From positions 2,748,001-2,812,000 of the forward strand of contig NZ_CP134605.1 of assembly GCF_031844685.1 (NCBI RefSeq): a stretch of 64,000 nucleotides of DNA, written 5' to 3'. The stretch's first letter is position 1. Every line of letters begins with the position of its first letter. Made by a program: the position numbers and the translations under genes. Below are positions 1-8,001 of this stretch, piece after piece. The notes beneath the pieces were generated by a model, which did no database searches, was not told the DNA's origin, and saw only the letters and a list, made by a program, of their open reading frames with translations. Source of the DNA: Streptomyces sp. ITFR-21. Lineage in GTDB: Bacteria > Actinomycetota > Actinomycetes > Streptomycetales > Streptomycetaceae.

Positions 1-700
1 AGTGCAGGGCCCGGTGCACCCGGTAGGGGAAGTCGCGCAGCGTGCCGCGGCGGCGGGCGGCGAGGGCCTCGTCCAGGAGGGCGGGCGGGGTCGCCCAGGC
101 GGGCGGGTGGAAGCCGGGGCGCCGCTCGTCGGGTACCAGCCGCCCCTCGGGGTCGACCAGGCACGGCACCCGCTCCCCGTCGGGGCCGCGGCCCTCGATC
201 ATGGTGAACCCGCCGTACCGCACGTACAGCGGCCCCTGCCGCCAGCGCAGGTCGCTGAGGATGTACGGTCCGGGCTCCCCGTCGAGCAGGTCGCCGAGCC
301 GGTGCAGGACCGGCCCGAGGGCGTCCTCGCCGGACGGGTAGAGGGTGACGAACTTGCCACTGGCGCTGCGGTCCCCGTACTTGCTGTTGCGGCGCAAAAG
401 GACGTCCGGGCTGCGGACGAACTTGAACGGCAGCCCGTTGGCCACGCAGTGGTCCCGCACGGTGGCCAGCACGCGGGCGCTGTTGTCCGGTGTCGCGGAC
501 ACGTGCACCTTCCAGCCCTGCGCGGGCAGCTCGCATCCGCGGGGGGTGAGGAGGACCCACTCGTGGTCGCCGCGCCGCTCCCAGCCCGGCGGGGGCTCGG
601 CCTGGGCGAGGGCGAAGTCGCGGTCGGTGGGGGCCAGTTCCGGCGGCTCGTAGAAGGGGCTGTGCTCACGGACGTGCAGGAGGTAGCGGATGTCGAACAT
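1..700 (-). CDS. Class III lanthionine synthetase (LanKC/RamC-like), N-terminal part, cut by window edge
   Basis: The ATG at 700 opens a frame that runs off the left end, giving about 233 residues. It begins MFDIRYLLHVREHSPFYEPP and later contains LLRRNSKYGDRSASGKFVTL and PLYVRYGGFT, all characteristic of the N-terminal lyase region of RamC/LanKC enzymes. In that family this region is followed by a Ser/Thr kinase and a cyclase-like domain, which would lie outside the window. Such enzymes phosphorylate Ser/Thr of a precursor peptide, eliminate phosphate to give dehydroamino acids, and can add Cys to make lanthionine. The gene follows the protease gene by 42 bases on the same strand, so it is probably the last visible gene of the daptide operon. 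The precursor in this cluster has no Cys, so only the dehydration step could act on it. Family assignment is firm; integrity of the rest cannot be judged. Confidence 0.85.
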   Translation of the reverse strand, partial: MFDIRYLLHVREHSPFYEPPELAPTDRDFALAQAEPPPGWERRGDHEWVLLTPRGCELPAQGWKVHVSATPDNSARVLATVRDHCVANGLPFKFVRSPDVLLRRNSKYGDRSASGKFVTLYPSGEDALGPVLHRLGDLLDGEPGPYILSDLRWRQGPLYVRYGGFTMIEGRGPDGERVPCLVDPEGRLVPDERRPGFHPPAWATPPALLDEALAARRRGTLRDFPYRVHRALH

Positions 701-742
701 GACGCGTCGTCACTTCCCTCGGTGTGCGGGCCGGGGCACGGC

Positions 743-2509
743 TCACCGGTGCCACGGGGCGGCGAGCTTGCGGTAGACCAGCTCGCCCAGCGGTACGCCG
801 CCCGCGTCCACGGTCGCGGTGCCGGACGTCGCGGCCGGCTCGTCGGTCACCGTGAGCGGGTAGCGCACCGCGGGCATGCTCGGCGCGTGGCCCATCCGGA
901 CCGGGGCGAACAGCGTCACCGGCGCGTCCGTGTGCGTGCCGCCGCCCGGGGCGACCTCGGCGCGGCCCACCCGGGTGTGGGTGACCACACCGGAGCGCTG
1001 CAGGGTGACCTCGGCGCCGGGCCGCACGGGGCCGCGGTCCGCGGTGGACGACAGCACCAGGTCGACCCGGTCGCCGTGGCGTTCGTACGCTCCGGTCACC
1101 GTGTAGGGGACGCGTACGAAGGAGAGCGCCGCGGTGGCGGCGGCGACCAGCACGACGGTGGCCAGCACCGCCCTGGTCCGTCCGGCGCCGGCGGCGCGCG
1201 CCTCGCGGACCACCCGCAGGTAGCCCTTCCCCACCAGCCAGAGGAGGTAGCAGCCGAGGACGGCCAGCACGCAGCCCCCGACGACGCCCAGGCCGAGCAG
1301 CAGTTCCGACCACAGCGCGATACCGGTGGCGATCAGGTAGACGGGGAAGACCATGCAGGCCAGGCCGTACGGCACGGACCACCGGCGGTCCAGGGCGCGG
1401 GGGGAGGCGATGCCGAACAGTACGCGGGCGAGCAGGCCGCGGGCGTCGTGGATGGCGCGGTCGCGCAGGTGCGGCAGGTCCAGGTGGGTCATCAGGGCGA
1501 GGTAGCCGTCGAGTTTGACCAGGGGCGCCAGGTTGACCAGGCAGGACACGTAGGCGAGGCAGGAGAAGAGCAGGACGGCGTCGCGCGCGTCGCCGGCCGG
1601 GAGTACGGCGCCGGTCAGGCCGCTCCCGCCGGCGATGACGGCCTGGACGCCGATCCCGGCGAGCGCCACCCGCACCCGCTGCCGGGCGCGCGGCAGCCGC
1701 CAGCCGTCCGTGACGTCGCAGAAGAACGCCGGTGCCAGGTAGAAGAGCATGACGCCCATCCGGGCGGGACGGCCCCCGTAGTGGCTGAGGGTCAGGCCGT
1801 GGCCGAACTCGTGGAGCGCGGTGGAGACGAAGAAGGCGGCGAGGACCGCCGCGTACACCAGGACCGGCAGGGGCCGGCCGAGCGCCTCGCCGACGGCGGG
1901 CCGGCGGGCGGCGAGCGCGAGGACGCCGCCTACGGCGAGCAGCGCCGAGGTCACGGCGGCGGGGCGCCCGGCGAGGCGGGTGGTGAGCGGCCGCAGCGCG
2001 CTCAGCAGCCGGTCCGGGCGCAGCAGGGTGAACTGGAGGGTCAGCGGCGGCACGAAGGCGATCCGGTGGGGGCGGTGTCCGGGCCGGTCGGTGCCGTCGT
2101 CCAGCAGTTCGCGGGCCTGCAGCGCGCGCAGGCCCACCAGGACGGTGCGCCGGTTCCAGGGGGCGCCGAGCCGGTCGGCCAGGCCGTCCGGGTCCCGGGT
2201 ACCGTCGAGCACCCGGGCCAGCCGGGCGATGTCCGCGCCGACCCGCAGGTAGCGGTCCTCGCGCTGGACGATCCAGGGGGCGCCGGGTTCGGCGGGTTCG
2301 TGCACCGCCACGCCGGCGGCCAGGCGCGGGCGGGCCGGGAGGTCGGGGACGGGCGCGGCGTCCTGGGCGGGCCGAGTGCCCGGCGCGGTCTTCTGGGCGG
2401 GAGGCCGAGTGCCCGGCGCGGTGTCCTGGGCGGCGGGTCGGGGGGTGGACGCGGTCTGCTGGGCGGGGCGTTCGGTGCCGGTGCGGCCCGCGCCCTCCGA
2501 GACGGTCAC
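743..2509 (-). CDS. mpaP: Daptide-type intramembrane metalloprotease (M50/S2P-like, MpaP)
   Basis: The protein has 588 residues. A GTG start at 2509 overlaps the permease stop as GTGA. An N-terminal Pro/Ala-rich segment (about 1-60, with an imperfect APGTRP repeat) precedes a PqqD-like stretch (about 75-140) and multiple membrane segments. The zinc motif HEFGH lies at 233-237, and the second-site NLAPLVKLDGY motif is typical of site-2-protease peptide zinc metalloproteases. A soluble C-terminal domain follows a late membrane segment. In daptide clusters this family is thought to remove the leader peptide at the membrane, coupled to export. The gene is tightly coupled to the ABC permease upstream and lies before the LanKC gene. 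The long frame upstream of 2509 is only overlap with the permease and was not used as the start. Confidence 0.85.
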   Translation of the reverse strand: MTVSEGAGRTGTERPAQQTASTPRPAAQDTAPGTRPPAQKTAPGTRPAQDAAPVPDLPARPRLAAGVAVHEPAEPGAPWIVQREDRYLRVGADIARLARVLDGTRDPDGLADRLGAPWNRRTVLVGLRALQARELLDDGTDRPGHRPHRIAFVPPLTLQFTLLRPDRLLSALRPLTTRLAGRPAAVTSALLAVGGVLALAARRPAVGEALGRPLPVLVYAAVLAAFFVSTALHEFGHGLTLSHYGGRPARMGVMLFYLAPAFFCDVTDGWRLPRARQRVRVALAGIGVQAVIAGGSGLTGAVLPAGDARDAVLLFSCLAYVSCLVNLAPLVKLDGYLALMTHLDLPHLRDRAIHDARGLLARVLFGIASPRALDRRWSVPYGLACMVFPVYLIATGIALWSELLLGLGVVGGCVLAVLGCYLLWLVGKGYLRVVREARAAGAGRTRAVLATVVLVAAATAALSFVRVPYTVTGAYERHGDRVDLVLSSTADRGPVRPGAEVTLQRSGVVTHTRVGRAEVAPGGGTHTDAPVTLFAPVRMGHAPSMPAVRYPLTVTDEPAATSGTATVDAGGVPLGELVYRKLAAPWHR

Positions 2510-3249
2510 AGCACGTCCCTGCGCCGTACGAGGCGCTGGGCCAGGTACCAGGCGCCGGCGAGCCAGGCGGCGATCACCGCGAGCGCGACGGGCACCGGCA
2601 GCAGGTCGCTGTCGGTGTCCAGGTAGACCGAGCCCATGGCGACGGTCAGCAGGTACTTGCCGACGGAAGGGATCCAGTCGTGCAGGTAGGGGTCCAGCGC
2701 CATGGTCGTCACCAGCAGGAACAGCAGCGCTCCGATGCTGTTGCGGGCGATCCATCCGACGAGCACCCCCCAGGGCGCGCCCAGGACGGTGACCGCCGCG
2801 ACGCCCAGCAGGACGCGGGTGGTGGTCCCGGTCCAGGCGGCGTGGAGCCCGTAGGCCGGCATCAGCGTCCAGGGGGCGGCGGCGGCGAAGACCACGGCGG
2901 CCAGGGCGAACGCTGCGCCGGCCGCTAGGGAGGCGACGGCCTTCGCGGTCAGCAGCCTGCCGCGGCCGCCGCTGAGCAGGACCGACCTCGCGATCGTCCC
3001 CGAGGTGTACTCGCGGGTGACGAACAGCGCGCCGAAGAGCGCCGAGAACAGGTGCATGGTCATCCAGTAGCGGACGGTGTCGTTCGTGGTGGACCGGGTC
3101 GCGGCTGCCGTGACGGACTTGGCGTCCGCGGCGTCGGAGATCAGGGAGAGGACGGTGATCACCGCGAGCAGCAGGCCCGCGGCCATCAGGATCAGCCAGG
3201 TCCTGCCCACCCGTGTCTTGTCGAGTTCTCCTGCCAGCAGGTCACGCAT
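2506..3249 (-). CDS. ABC transporter permease of the daptide cluster
   Basis: This 247-residue integral membrane protein has an N-terminal helix after a short basic segment (LLAGELDKTRVGRTW), then several hydrophobic segments, and ends in RLVRRRDVL. The layout is that of ABC-2 type permeases, which have about six membrane spans and no nucleotide-binding motif. The start ATG at 3249 overlaps the end of the ATPase gene by eight bases, and the stop overlaps the protease start, so the three genes are translationally coupled. It most likely forms the exporter with the adjacent ATPase and moves the finished peptide out or gives self-protection; substrate is inferred from position only. Confidence 0.8.
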   Translation of the reverse strand: MRDLLAGELDKTRVGRTWLILMAAGLLLAVITVLSLISDAADAKSVTAAATRSTTNDTVRYWMTMHLFSALFGALFVTREYTSGTIARSVLLSGGRGRLLTAKAVASLAAGAAFALAAVVFAAAAPWTLMPAYGLHAAWTGTTTRVLLGVAAVTVLGAPWGVLVGWIARNSIGALLFLLVTTMALDPYLHDWIPSVGKYLLTVAMGSVYLDTDSDLLPVPVALAVIAAWLAGAWYLAQRLVRRRDVL

Positions 3250-4084
3250 GGCGCGCCCCTTCCGTTCGCTGCGTCACGGCCTGCGTCACGGCCTGCGCCC
3301 GCGGCGCCGTCTGCGCCGGGGCGGGAGTCTCGCGGCCGGTGCCCGGCGCGGGCCCGCGTCCGTCGACCACCTCGAAGAAGCGGTCCTCCAGGCGGTGTTC
3401 GCCCCCGCCGGTCAGCTCGTCCAGCGGGCCGGACCAGCGCACCGAGCGGTGGATGATCACCACGTCGTCCACGACCTGCTCCACCTCGGCGAGTTGGTGG
3501 CTGGAGAGCAGGATGGTGCGGCCCTCGTCGGCGAGGCCGCGCAGGAAGGTCCGCAGCCAGCGGATGCCCTCCGGGTCCAGGCCGTTGGCCGGTTCGTCCA
3601 GGACGAGCAGTTCGGGGTCGGCGAGCAGGGCGCAGGCGAGGCCGAACCGCTGTCGCATGCCGGTGGAGTAGGCCGTGACGGGCTTGTCGGCCGTCTCGGG
3701 GTCGTCGAGCAGTCCCACGTGCCCCAGCACCGTCTCGACGCGCCGCGCCGGCAGGCCCAGGGTACGGGCCCAGATGCCCAGTTCGCGGCGCCCGCTCGCG
3801 CCGGGCAGCGGGCCGATGCCGTCCATGGCGACGCCGACGCGGTGGGCCGCCCGCTCCAGCTCCGCGTAGCGCCGCCCGAAGACGGTGGCGGTGCCGGAGG
3901 ACGGCGTGGTCAGGCCGAGCAGCATGCGCAGGGCGGTGGTCTTGCCGGCGCCGTTGCGGCCGAGCAGCCCGACGATCCGGCCGGGGGCCGCGTCGAAGGT
4001 CAGCTCCGAGACGGCGGCCTGCGAGCCGAAGAGCTTGGTCGCCCGCCGGAACGCGACGGCGGGCACGGTACTGGTGGGCGGCAT
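3242..4084 (-). CDS. ABC transporter ATP-binding protein of the daptide cluster
   Basis: This 280-residue nucleotide-binding subunit has a Walker A GLLGRNGAGKTT near residue 40, the signature YSTGMRQRFGLACALL, Walker B ELLVLDEPANGLDPEG and the switch His in LSSHQLAEVEQ. It resembles the DrrA/CcmA class used with ABC-2 permeases. The C-terminal 50 residues are Pro/Ala/Gln-rich and include a short VTQAVTQ repeat. The start ATG at 4084 has AGAGGAC upstream. It follows the precursor gene after a 330-base gap with a strong hairpin, so it may be expressed at a lower level than the precursor or from its own promoter. Confidence 0.88.
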   Translation of the reverse strand: MPPTSTVPAVAFRRATKLFGSQAAVSELTFDAAPGRIVGLLGRNGAGKTTALRMLLGLTTPSSGTATVFGRRYAELERAAHRVGVAMDGIGPLPGASGRRELGIWARTLGLPARRVETVLGHVGLLDDPETADKPVTAYSTGMRQRFGLACALLADPELLVLDEPANGLDPEGIRWLRTFLRGLADEGRTILLSSHQLAEVEQVVDDVVIIHRSVRWSGPLDELTGGGEHRLEDRFFEVVDGRGPAPGTGRETPAPAQTAPRAQAVTQAVTQRTEGARHA

Positions 4085-4365
4085 CGGGAGTCCTCTTGCT
4101 TCTCGGGTGGTCGCTGTCCGTCGGCGGGCGTGCCGCGGCGGGACCCGCCCTGGGCCGCGGCCGGACCGGTCCGGCGGACCGGCGGCGCCGGGGCCGCCCC
4201 GGCGGACAGGCCGCGCACGGCCCCCGTCGGGGGGCGCGTGCGTTACCGTTGCTCGTGGACGCCTTGTGCCGGATAAGCTGTCGGCCCTTTTTCGGGAGAG
4301 GCACCTCGGCCCGCGTGAGCGGGCTGCCGTGTGCCCCTCCCGCGGGCCCCGGATGCGGCGCCATC

Positions 4366-4398
4366 GGCCGACTGCGGAATTGCGGTCCGCAGTCGGCC
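4366..4398 (-). terminator. Strong hairpin between precursor gene and exporter genes
   Basis: A perfect 13-bp stem, GGCCGACTGCGGA paired with TCCGCAGTCGGCC around a seven-base loop, starts 16 bases downstream of the precursor stop codon. There is no clear T-run, so it may be a leaky terminator or an RNA 3'-end stabiliser. Either would make precursor transcript more abundant than the downstream exporter, protease and LanKC transcript, a common arrangement in ribosomal-peptide clusters. Confidence 0.7.
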
Positions 4399-4414
4399 CT
4401 TCAACGTGGCGTCA

Positions 4415-4570
4415 TCAGGTGATGGCGACGCTGATGGAGATGCCGCCGGCGAGCGAGATCAGCGCGCTGGCCACCACGGACCAGCTCGGGGCGTCCATGG
4501 TCTCCAGCTCCTGCATGGCCAGCTCCAGGCCGTCGTTCTCGACCTCGCTGACGAGGATGTCCTTGTCCAT
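4415..4570 (-). CDS. mpaA: Daptide-type precursor peptide with C-terminal Thr
   Basis: This 51-residue peptide starts at ATG 4570 behind an excellent ribosome-binding site (AAAGGAGGTG, seven bases upstream). The leader (about residues 1-28) is acidic and contains DGLELAMQELETMDAP; the core (about 29-51) is hydrophobic, begins SWSVVASAL and ends GGISISVAIT. A terminal Thr is the defining feature of daptides, where it is oxidatively decarboxylated, transaminated and N,N-dimethylated to a 1,2-propanediamine end group. The core has Ser at 29, 31, 35, 39, 45 and 47 and no Cys. The exact cleavage site is inferred from the MDAP boundary. It is flanked by the dehydrogenase gene upstream (six bases) and the exporter genes downstream. 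Confidence 0.85.
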   Translation of the reverse strand: MDKDILVSEVENDGLELAMQELETMDAPSWSVVASALISLAGGISISVAIT

Positions 4571-4575
4571 GTGAT

Positions 4576-5799
4576 TCACCTCCTTTCCTGCCCTCGCGGG
4601 GCGAGGGCTTTCTCCCCCGTGCCGGTGTGGCCGGGAAGTCCTTGGTGGGTCGCCGCGGCGAGCATGTCCCGCACGGCGCGGTGGTCGAGGCCGCCCAGCA
4701 TCGGCAGCCCGCCGCCCCAGGCGTGGACCGCGCGCCGGGCGATGCCGGTGAGGCGGTCGCCGTCCGCGGACAGCCGGGGCTCGATCCGCCAGTCGGCCAG
4801 CAGCCGGGCGATACCGGTCGCGGGGTCCGGCGGCAGGGTGTCCCCGGTGGCGGCGCGCACCGCGCCCCACAGCCGGGTGAGCCGGTCGGCCGCGCCCCAG
4901 CGGGTGTCCCCACTGGTGACGGCCGTCCACAGCGGCGGCAGTAGGGCCGCGATGGCGGTCGTCTTGCGGGTGCCGAGGGCGCTCGACAGGTCGTTGGCGA
5001 GGAACCAGCCGCGGGCGGCGAAGGGATCGCGTCCCCCGTGCAGGGCGGCGCGGTGGCTGTGGGCGGAGAGCCGGGCGATCCTCAGCAGCAGGCGCGGCGG
5101 GGGTGCCGCGCCGTCGGCCGCGGCGTGCCGGACGGCGTATCCGAGGTAGGCGAGCCGGGCCGCGACGGCGACGGTCTCCGCGTCCCCGGGGGCGGGTGTG
5201 CCGTCGCCCACGTACGGCCCGGTGGCGCGGAAGAACGCTTCGAGCACGCCTTCGCGGACCAGGTGGGGCGGCAGGGAGGTCAGCACGTCCGCGTCGCGCA
5301 GCACCAGGTCGGGCAGCAGGGCCGCCCCGCGCACCAGGCGCTTGCGGTCGGCGCCGGCCAGGCAGGCGCCGGTGGATATCTCGGACCCGGTGCCGAGGGT
5401 GGTCGGCACCACGGCCAGCGTCCCGTTCCGGCGTATCCGCGGCGGCAGGGTGACGAGGCCGCTGCGCCCGTGGGCGTGCAGATGGCGCTGCGCCTCGGGG
5501 TCGGCGGCGCAGACCGCGGCGAGTTTGGCCTGGTCGAGGAGGGCGCCGCCGCCCACGGCGAGTACGGCGCCGGCGCGGGTGCCGCGCAGCCAGTGGGCGA
5601 GGGTCTCGACGCCGTCGAGATGGGCCTCACCGTGCACGGCCCTGCCGCGTATCTGGACGCCGGCCCGCAGCAGCCCCTCCCGCAGGCGGGCGACGAGCGC
5701 GCCGCCCGTGACGGCGGGGTCGGTGAGCAGGGCCACGGGCGTGCCGTCGGCCGACAGGCGCCGGATGAGTGCCAGGGGTTCGTGGAGCACGGGGGTCAT
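4576..5799 (-). CDS. mpaB: Iron-alcohol-dehydrogenase-like enzyme, daptide oxidative decarboxylation (MpaB)
   Basis: This 407-residue protein of the iron-containing alcohol dehydrogenase/dehydroquinate-synthase superfamily keeps the dinucleotide-binding signatures VGGGALLDQAKL (about 95) and PTTLGTGSEIS (about 150). In daptide pathways this enzyme, with the recognition protein, is thought to oxidise and decarboxylate the C-terminal Thr to an aminoketone. The usual metal-ligand segments look altered: where family members have D-x3-H, this protein reads GVLEAFFRATGPYV, and the later H-x3-H block reads NDLSSALGTRKTTAIAALL. Thus canonical Fe/Zn ligands may be absent. The ATG at 5799 overlaps the aminotransferase stop (ATGA). 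Confidence 0.8.
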   Translation of the reverse strand: MTPVLHEPLALIRRLSADGTPVALLTDPAVTGGALVARLREGLLRAGVQIRGRAVHGEAHLDGVETLAHWLRGTRAGAVLAVGGGALLDQAKLAAVCAADPEAQRHLHAHGRSGLVTLPPRIRRNGTLAVVPTTLGTGSEISTGACLAGADRKRLVRGAALLPDLVLRDADVLTSLPPHLVREGVLEAFFRATGPYVGDGTPAPGDAETVAVAARLAYLGYAVRHAAADGAAPPPRLLLRIARLSAHSHRAALHGGRDPFAARGWFLANDLSSALGTRKTTAIAALLPPLWTAVTSGDTRWGAADRLTRLWGAVRAATGDTLPPDPATGIARLLADWRIEPRLSADGDRLTGIARRAVHAWGGGLPMLGGLDHRAVRDMLAAATHQGLPGHTGTGEKALAPRGQERR

Positions 5800-7274
5800 C
5801 GGGTCCACCCCGCTTCCACGGCGGCGCCGGGTGCCGGCGCGGCTGCGGCCTGCGGCTGCGGCTGCGGCTGCGGCTGCGGGACGGACACGGGCGGGTCCTG
5901 CGGGGCCGCCGCGGGCGGGATCCGCCGGGCGGCCGCGGCGGCGCCTGCCGGGATCCGGGAGGCCGGTGCCGTGTGCACCGCGCCCGCGTTCGTACCCGCA
6001 CCCGTATCCGCACCGAAGTAGGACGTGAGGCCGCGGTCGAGGCAGTCGAGCAGTTCGGCGAGCTCGGCCTCGGTGTAGGTGAGCGCCGGGACCAGCTGGA
6101 TGCCGGAGGGCGCGGGGTGGACGAGCGCGCCCTCCCGGCGGACGGCGTCGACGAGCGCGGCGACCTCGGGCCCCGTCAGCGCCCGGCCGTCGGGCTGGAC
6201 CAGGTGCAGGGTCTGGAAGAGGCCCAGGCCGGTCACGGAGGTGGCGGCCGGGTGGGCGGCGGCGAGCGCGTGCAGCCCGGCGGTCAGCGACTCGGCGATC
6301 CGCCGGCCGTTCTCCACCGCGTCCAGGCGCCGGGTCTCGGCGAGGGTGGCGAGTACGGCGGCGCAGGTGAGGGCGGTTCCTGCCTGGGTCTCGGCGTGCA
6401 CCAGGACGCTGTCGTGCCGGGTGAAGGCGTCGGCGACGGCGTGCGAGGTGAGGATCGCGGAGGCGGCGCAGGTGCCGTTGGTCAGGCCCTTGGACAGCAG
6501 GAGGACGTCCGGTGGAGCGCTCCAGCGGTGGGTGGCCAGGAAGGTCCCCGTGCGGCCGAAGCCGGTGGCCACCTCGTCCGCGACCAGCAGGAATCCGTAC
6601 TGTTCGCGCAGCGAGAGCAGGGCGTCGGTGTACTCGGAGGTGAGCGGGAGGGTCCCGGCGCCGAGCACCGGCTCGACCACGACCGCGGCCACCCGCCGGC
6701 CCTCCCGGGCCATCAGGTCCGCCAGCTCGGCCGGGGAGTTGGGGGTGACGTGCCGGACCAGGCGCTGGTCGACGCCGTACAGCTGCTGCTGGAGGTCGTC
6801 CCCGGACAGCGCGAACCCGCCGTAGGTGAGCCCGTGGTAGCTGCCCTTGAGGCCCACGACGAGCTGGCGGCGCGGCCCGCCCTGGAGCAGGTGGTAGTGG
6901 CGGACCAGCTTCATCACGGCGTCGTTGGCGGCGCCGCCCGCGGTGGAGAACAGCACGCGGGCGTAGTGCTCCGGGCCGGCCGCCTCGACCAGCGCGTCGG
7001 CGGCGCGGCGCGCCCAGGTGTTCTCGTAGCGGAAGACGTGCAGGTACGAGGCGTCGTGCGCGGCCTCCGCGATGGCCTGGGCGATGGCCTCGTTGCCGTA
7101 ACCGAGGTTGGTGTTCCACAAGCCGCTGGTGCCGCAGAGCAGTTCCCGTCCGTCGGCGAACCGGACCCGGTGGCCGCGGGCGGACACGGCGCACAGGTCG
7201 TCGCGGCCCTGGTCGGCGGGGGCGAGGAAGGCGGGCCAGAGGGCACCCGCGGTGGGCGCTGTGCCGGTGGTCAT
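5796..7274 (-). CDS. mpaD: Class III PLP aminotransferase of daptide pathway (MpaD)
   Basis: The protein has 492 residues. The fold-type I, class III pattern is clear: CGTSGLWNTNLGYG near the N-terminus, STAGGAANDAVMKL for phosphate binding, VADEVATGFGRTG with the cofactor Asp, and LLLSKGLTNGTCAAS with the Schiff-base Lys. The family transfers an amino group to a carbonyl, here the ketone left by Thr decarboxylation. The C-terminal 60 residues are outside the usual fold and include a PQ repeat encoded by a CTGCGG hexamer run at 5843-5880. The start ATG at 7274 overlaps the methyltransferase stop (ATGA), and the stop overlaps the dehydrogenase start. Confidence 0.85.
   Translation of the reverse strand: MTTGTAPTAGALWPAFLAPADQGRDDLCAVSARGHRVRFADGRELLCGTSGLWNTNLGYGNEAIAQAIAEAAHDASYLHVFRYENTWARRAADALVEAAGPEHYARVLFSTAGGAANDAVMKLVRHYHLLQGGPRRQLVVGLKGSYHGLTYGGFALSGDDLQQQLYGVDQRLVRHVTPNSPAELADLMAREGRRVAAVVVEPVLGAGTLPLTSEYTDALLSLREQYGFLLVADEVATGFGRTGTFLATHRWSAPPDVLLLSKGLTNGTCAASAILTSHAVADAFTRHDSVLVHAETQAGTALTCAAVLATLAETRRLDAVENGRRIAESLTAGLHALAAAHPAATSVTGLGLFQTLHLVQPDGRALTGPEVAALVDAVRREGALVHPAPSGIQLVPALTYTEAELAELLDCLDRGLTSYFGADTGAGTNAGAVHTAPASRIPAGAAAAARRIPPAAAPQDPPVSVPQPQPQPQPQAAAAPAPGAAVEAGWTR
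5843..5880. repeat. CTGCGG hexamer tandem repeat inside mpaD
   Basis: About six copies of a CTGCGG unit encode the PQPQPQPQ run near the C-terminus of the aminotransferase. Because the unit is six bases, copy-number changes would stay in frame and change only the length of a flexible tail. Confidence 0.8.
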
Positions 7275-7999
7275 CGTCCGCTCACCTCCGCCTGGATCAG
7301 GGTGGTGTTCCAGCCGGGGCCCTCGTCGGTGACGGTGCGGGCGGTGATCTCGAAGCCGTGGGCGGCGAGTTCGGCCGCGAGCGTGTCGGCGGGCACCTCG
7401 TGGACCTCGCTGACCAGTGCGTGGGCGGCGCCGTCCGGCAGGAGGACGACCCGCCGCACTCCCGGGCGCACCCGGGTCTCGGTCAGCAGGTAGCCGCGTC
7501 CGCTGGCACCGGTGAGCCGCTCCCGCAGGTCGTCGTCGGCGGTGGCGGTCCTGGTCGTCAGCAGCAGGCGGCCCGCGGGGGCCAGGTGGGCGGCGACCGA
7601 GCGGTACAGCGAGGGGCGCAGCGCCGGGTCGAGCAGTGAGACGGAGGTGGTGCCCAGGACGACCGCGCCGAACCGGTCGGGCAGCCGGAAGGAGGTCATG
7701 TCGGCGTGGACGGTGGTGCACGCCTCGCGCAGCGACCGGGGCAGCTCGCCGAGCCGCTCGGCCAGCAGTTGGAGCAGGTCGGCGGAGAGGTCGAGCGCGG
7801 TCACCGGGCGGCGCAGCGCGAGCAGCGGCAGCGTCAGCCGGCCGGAACCGGCGGCGAGTTCGAGCACCGGGCCGCTGGTGGCGCGCACCGCGCGGCAGAT
7901 GTCGCGGATCTCGCTGGTGTCGCGTGTGGCCAGGTCATGGTAGGCGGCGGCGCCCTCGGGCCCGTACACGTCGGCGGTGGCTCCCGCGGTGAGGGTCAT
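7271..7999 (-). CDS. mpaM: SAM-dependent methyltransferase, N,N-dimethylation of daptide terminus (MpaM)
   Basis: About 242 residues form a class I methyltransferase fold. Motif I is VLELAAGSGRLTLPLL, followed by VTALDLSADLL (acidic end of strand 2) and GAVVLGTTSVSLLD (motif IV region). In daptides this family dimethylates the amine set by the aminotransferase. Two starts are possible: ATG 7999, or GTG 8005 just upstream, which would overlap the preceding stop as GTGA; both give the same fold. The gene is part of an uninterrupted chain of overlapping genes from 10085 to 4576. Confidence 0.85.
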   Translation of the reverse strand: MTLTAGATADVYGPEGAAAYHDLATRDTSEIRDICRAVRATSGPVLELAAGSGRLTLPLLALRRPVTALDLSADLLQLLAERLGELPRSLREACTTVHADMTSFRLPDRFGAVVLGTTSVSLLDPALRPSLYRSVAAHLAPAGRLLLTTRTATADDDLRERLTGASGRGYLLTETRVRPGVRRVVLLPDGAAHALVSEVHEVPADTLAAELAAHGFEITARTVTDEGPGWNTTLIQAEVSGR

Positions 8000-8001
8000 G
8001 G

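Noticed and set aside
2..2626. 874-residue plus-strand open frame opposite the daptide protease and permease
   Set aside because: Arg/Gly/Ala/Glu-rich antisense shadow caused by high third-position GC; the minus-strand genes have clear motifs.
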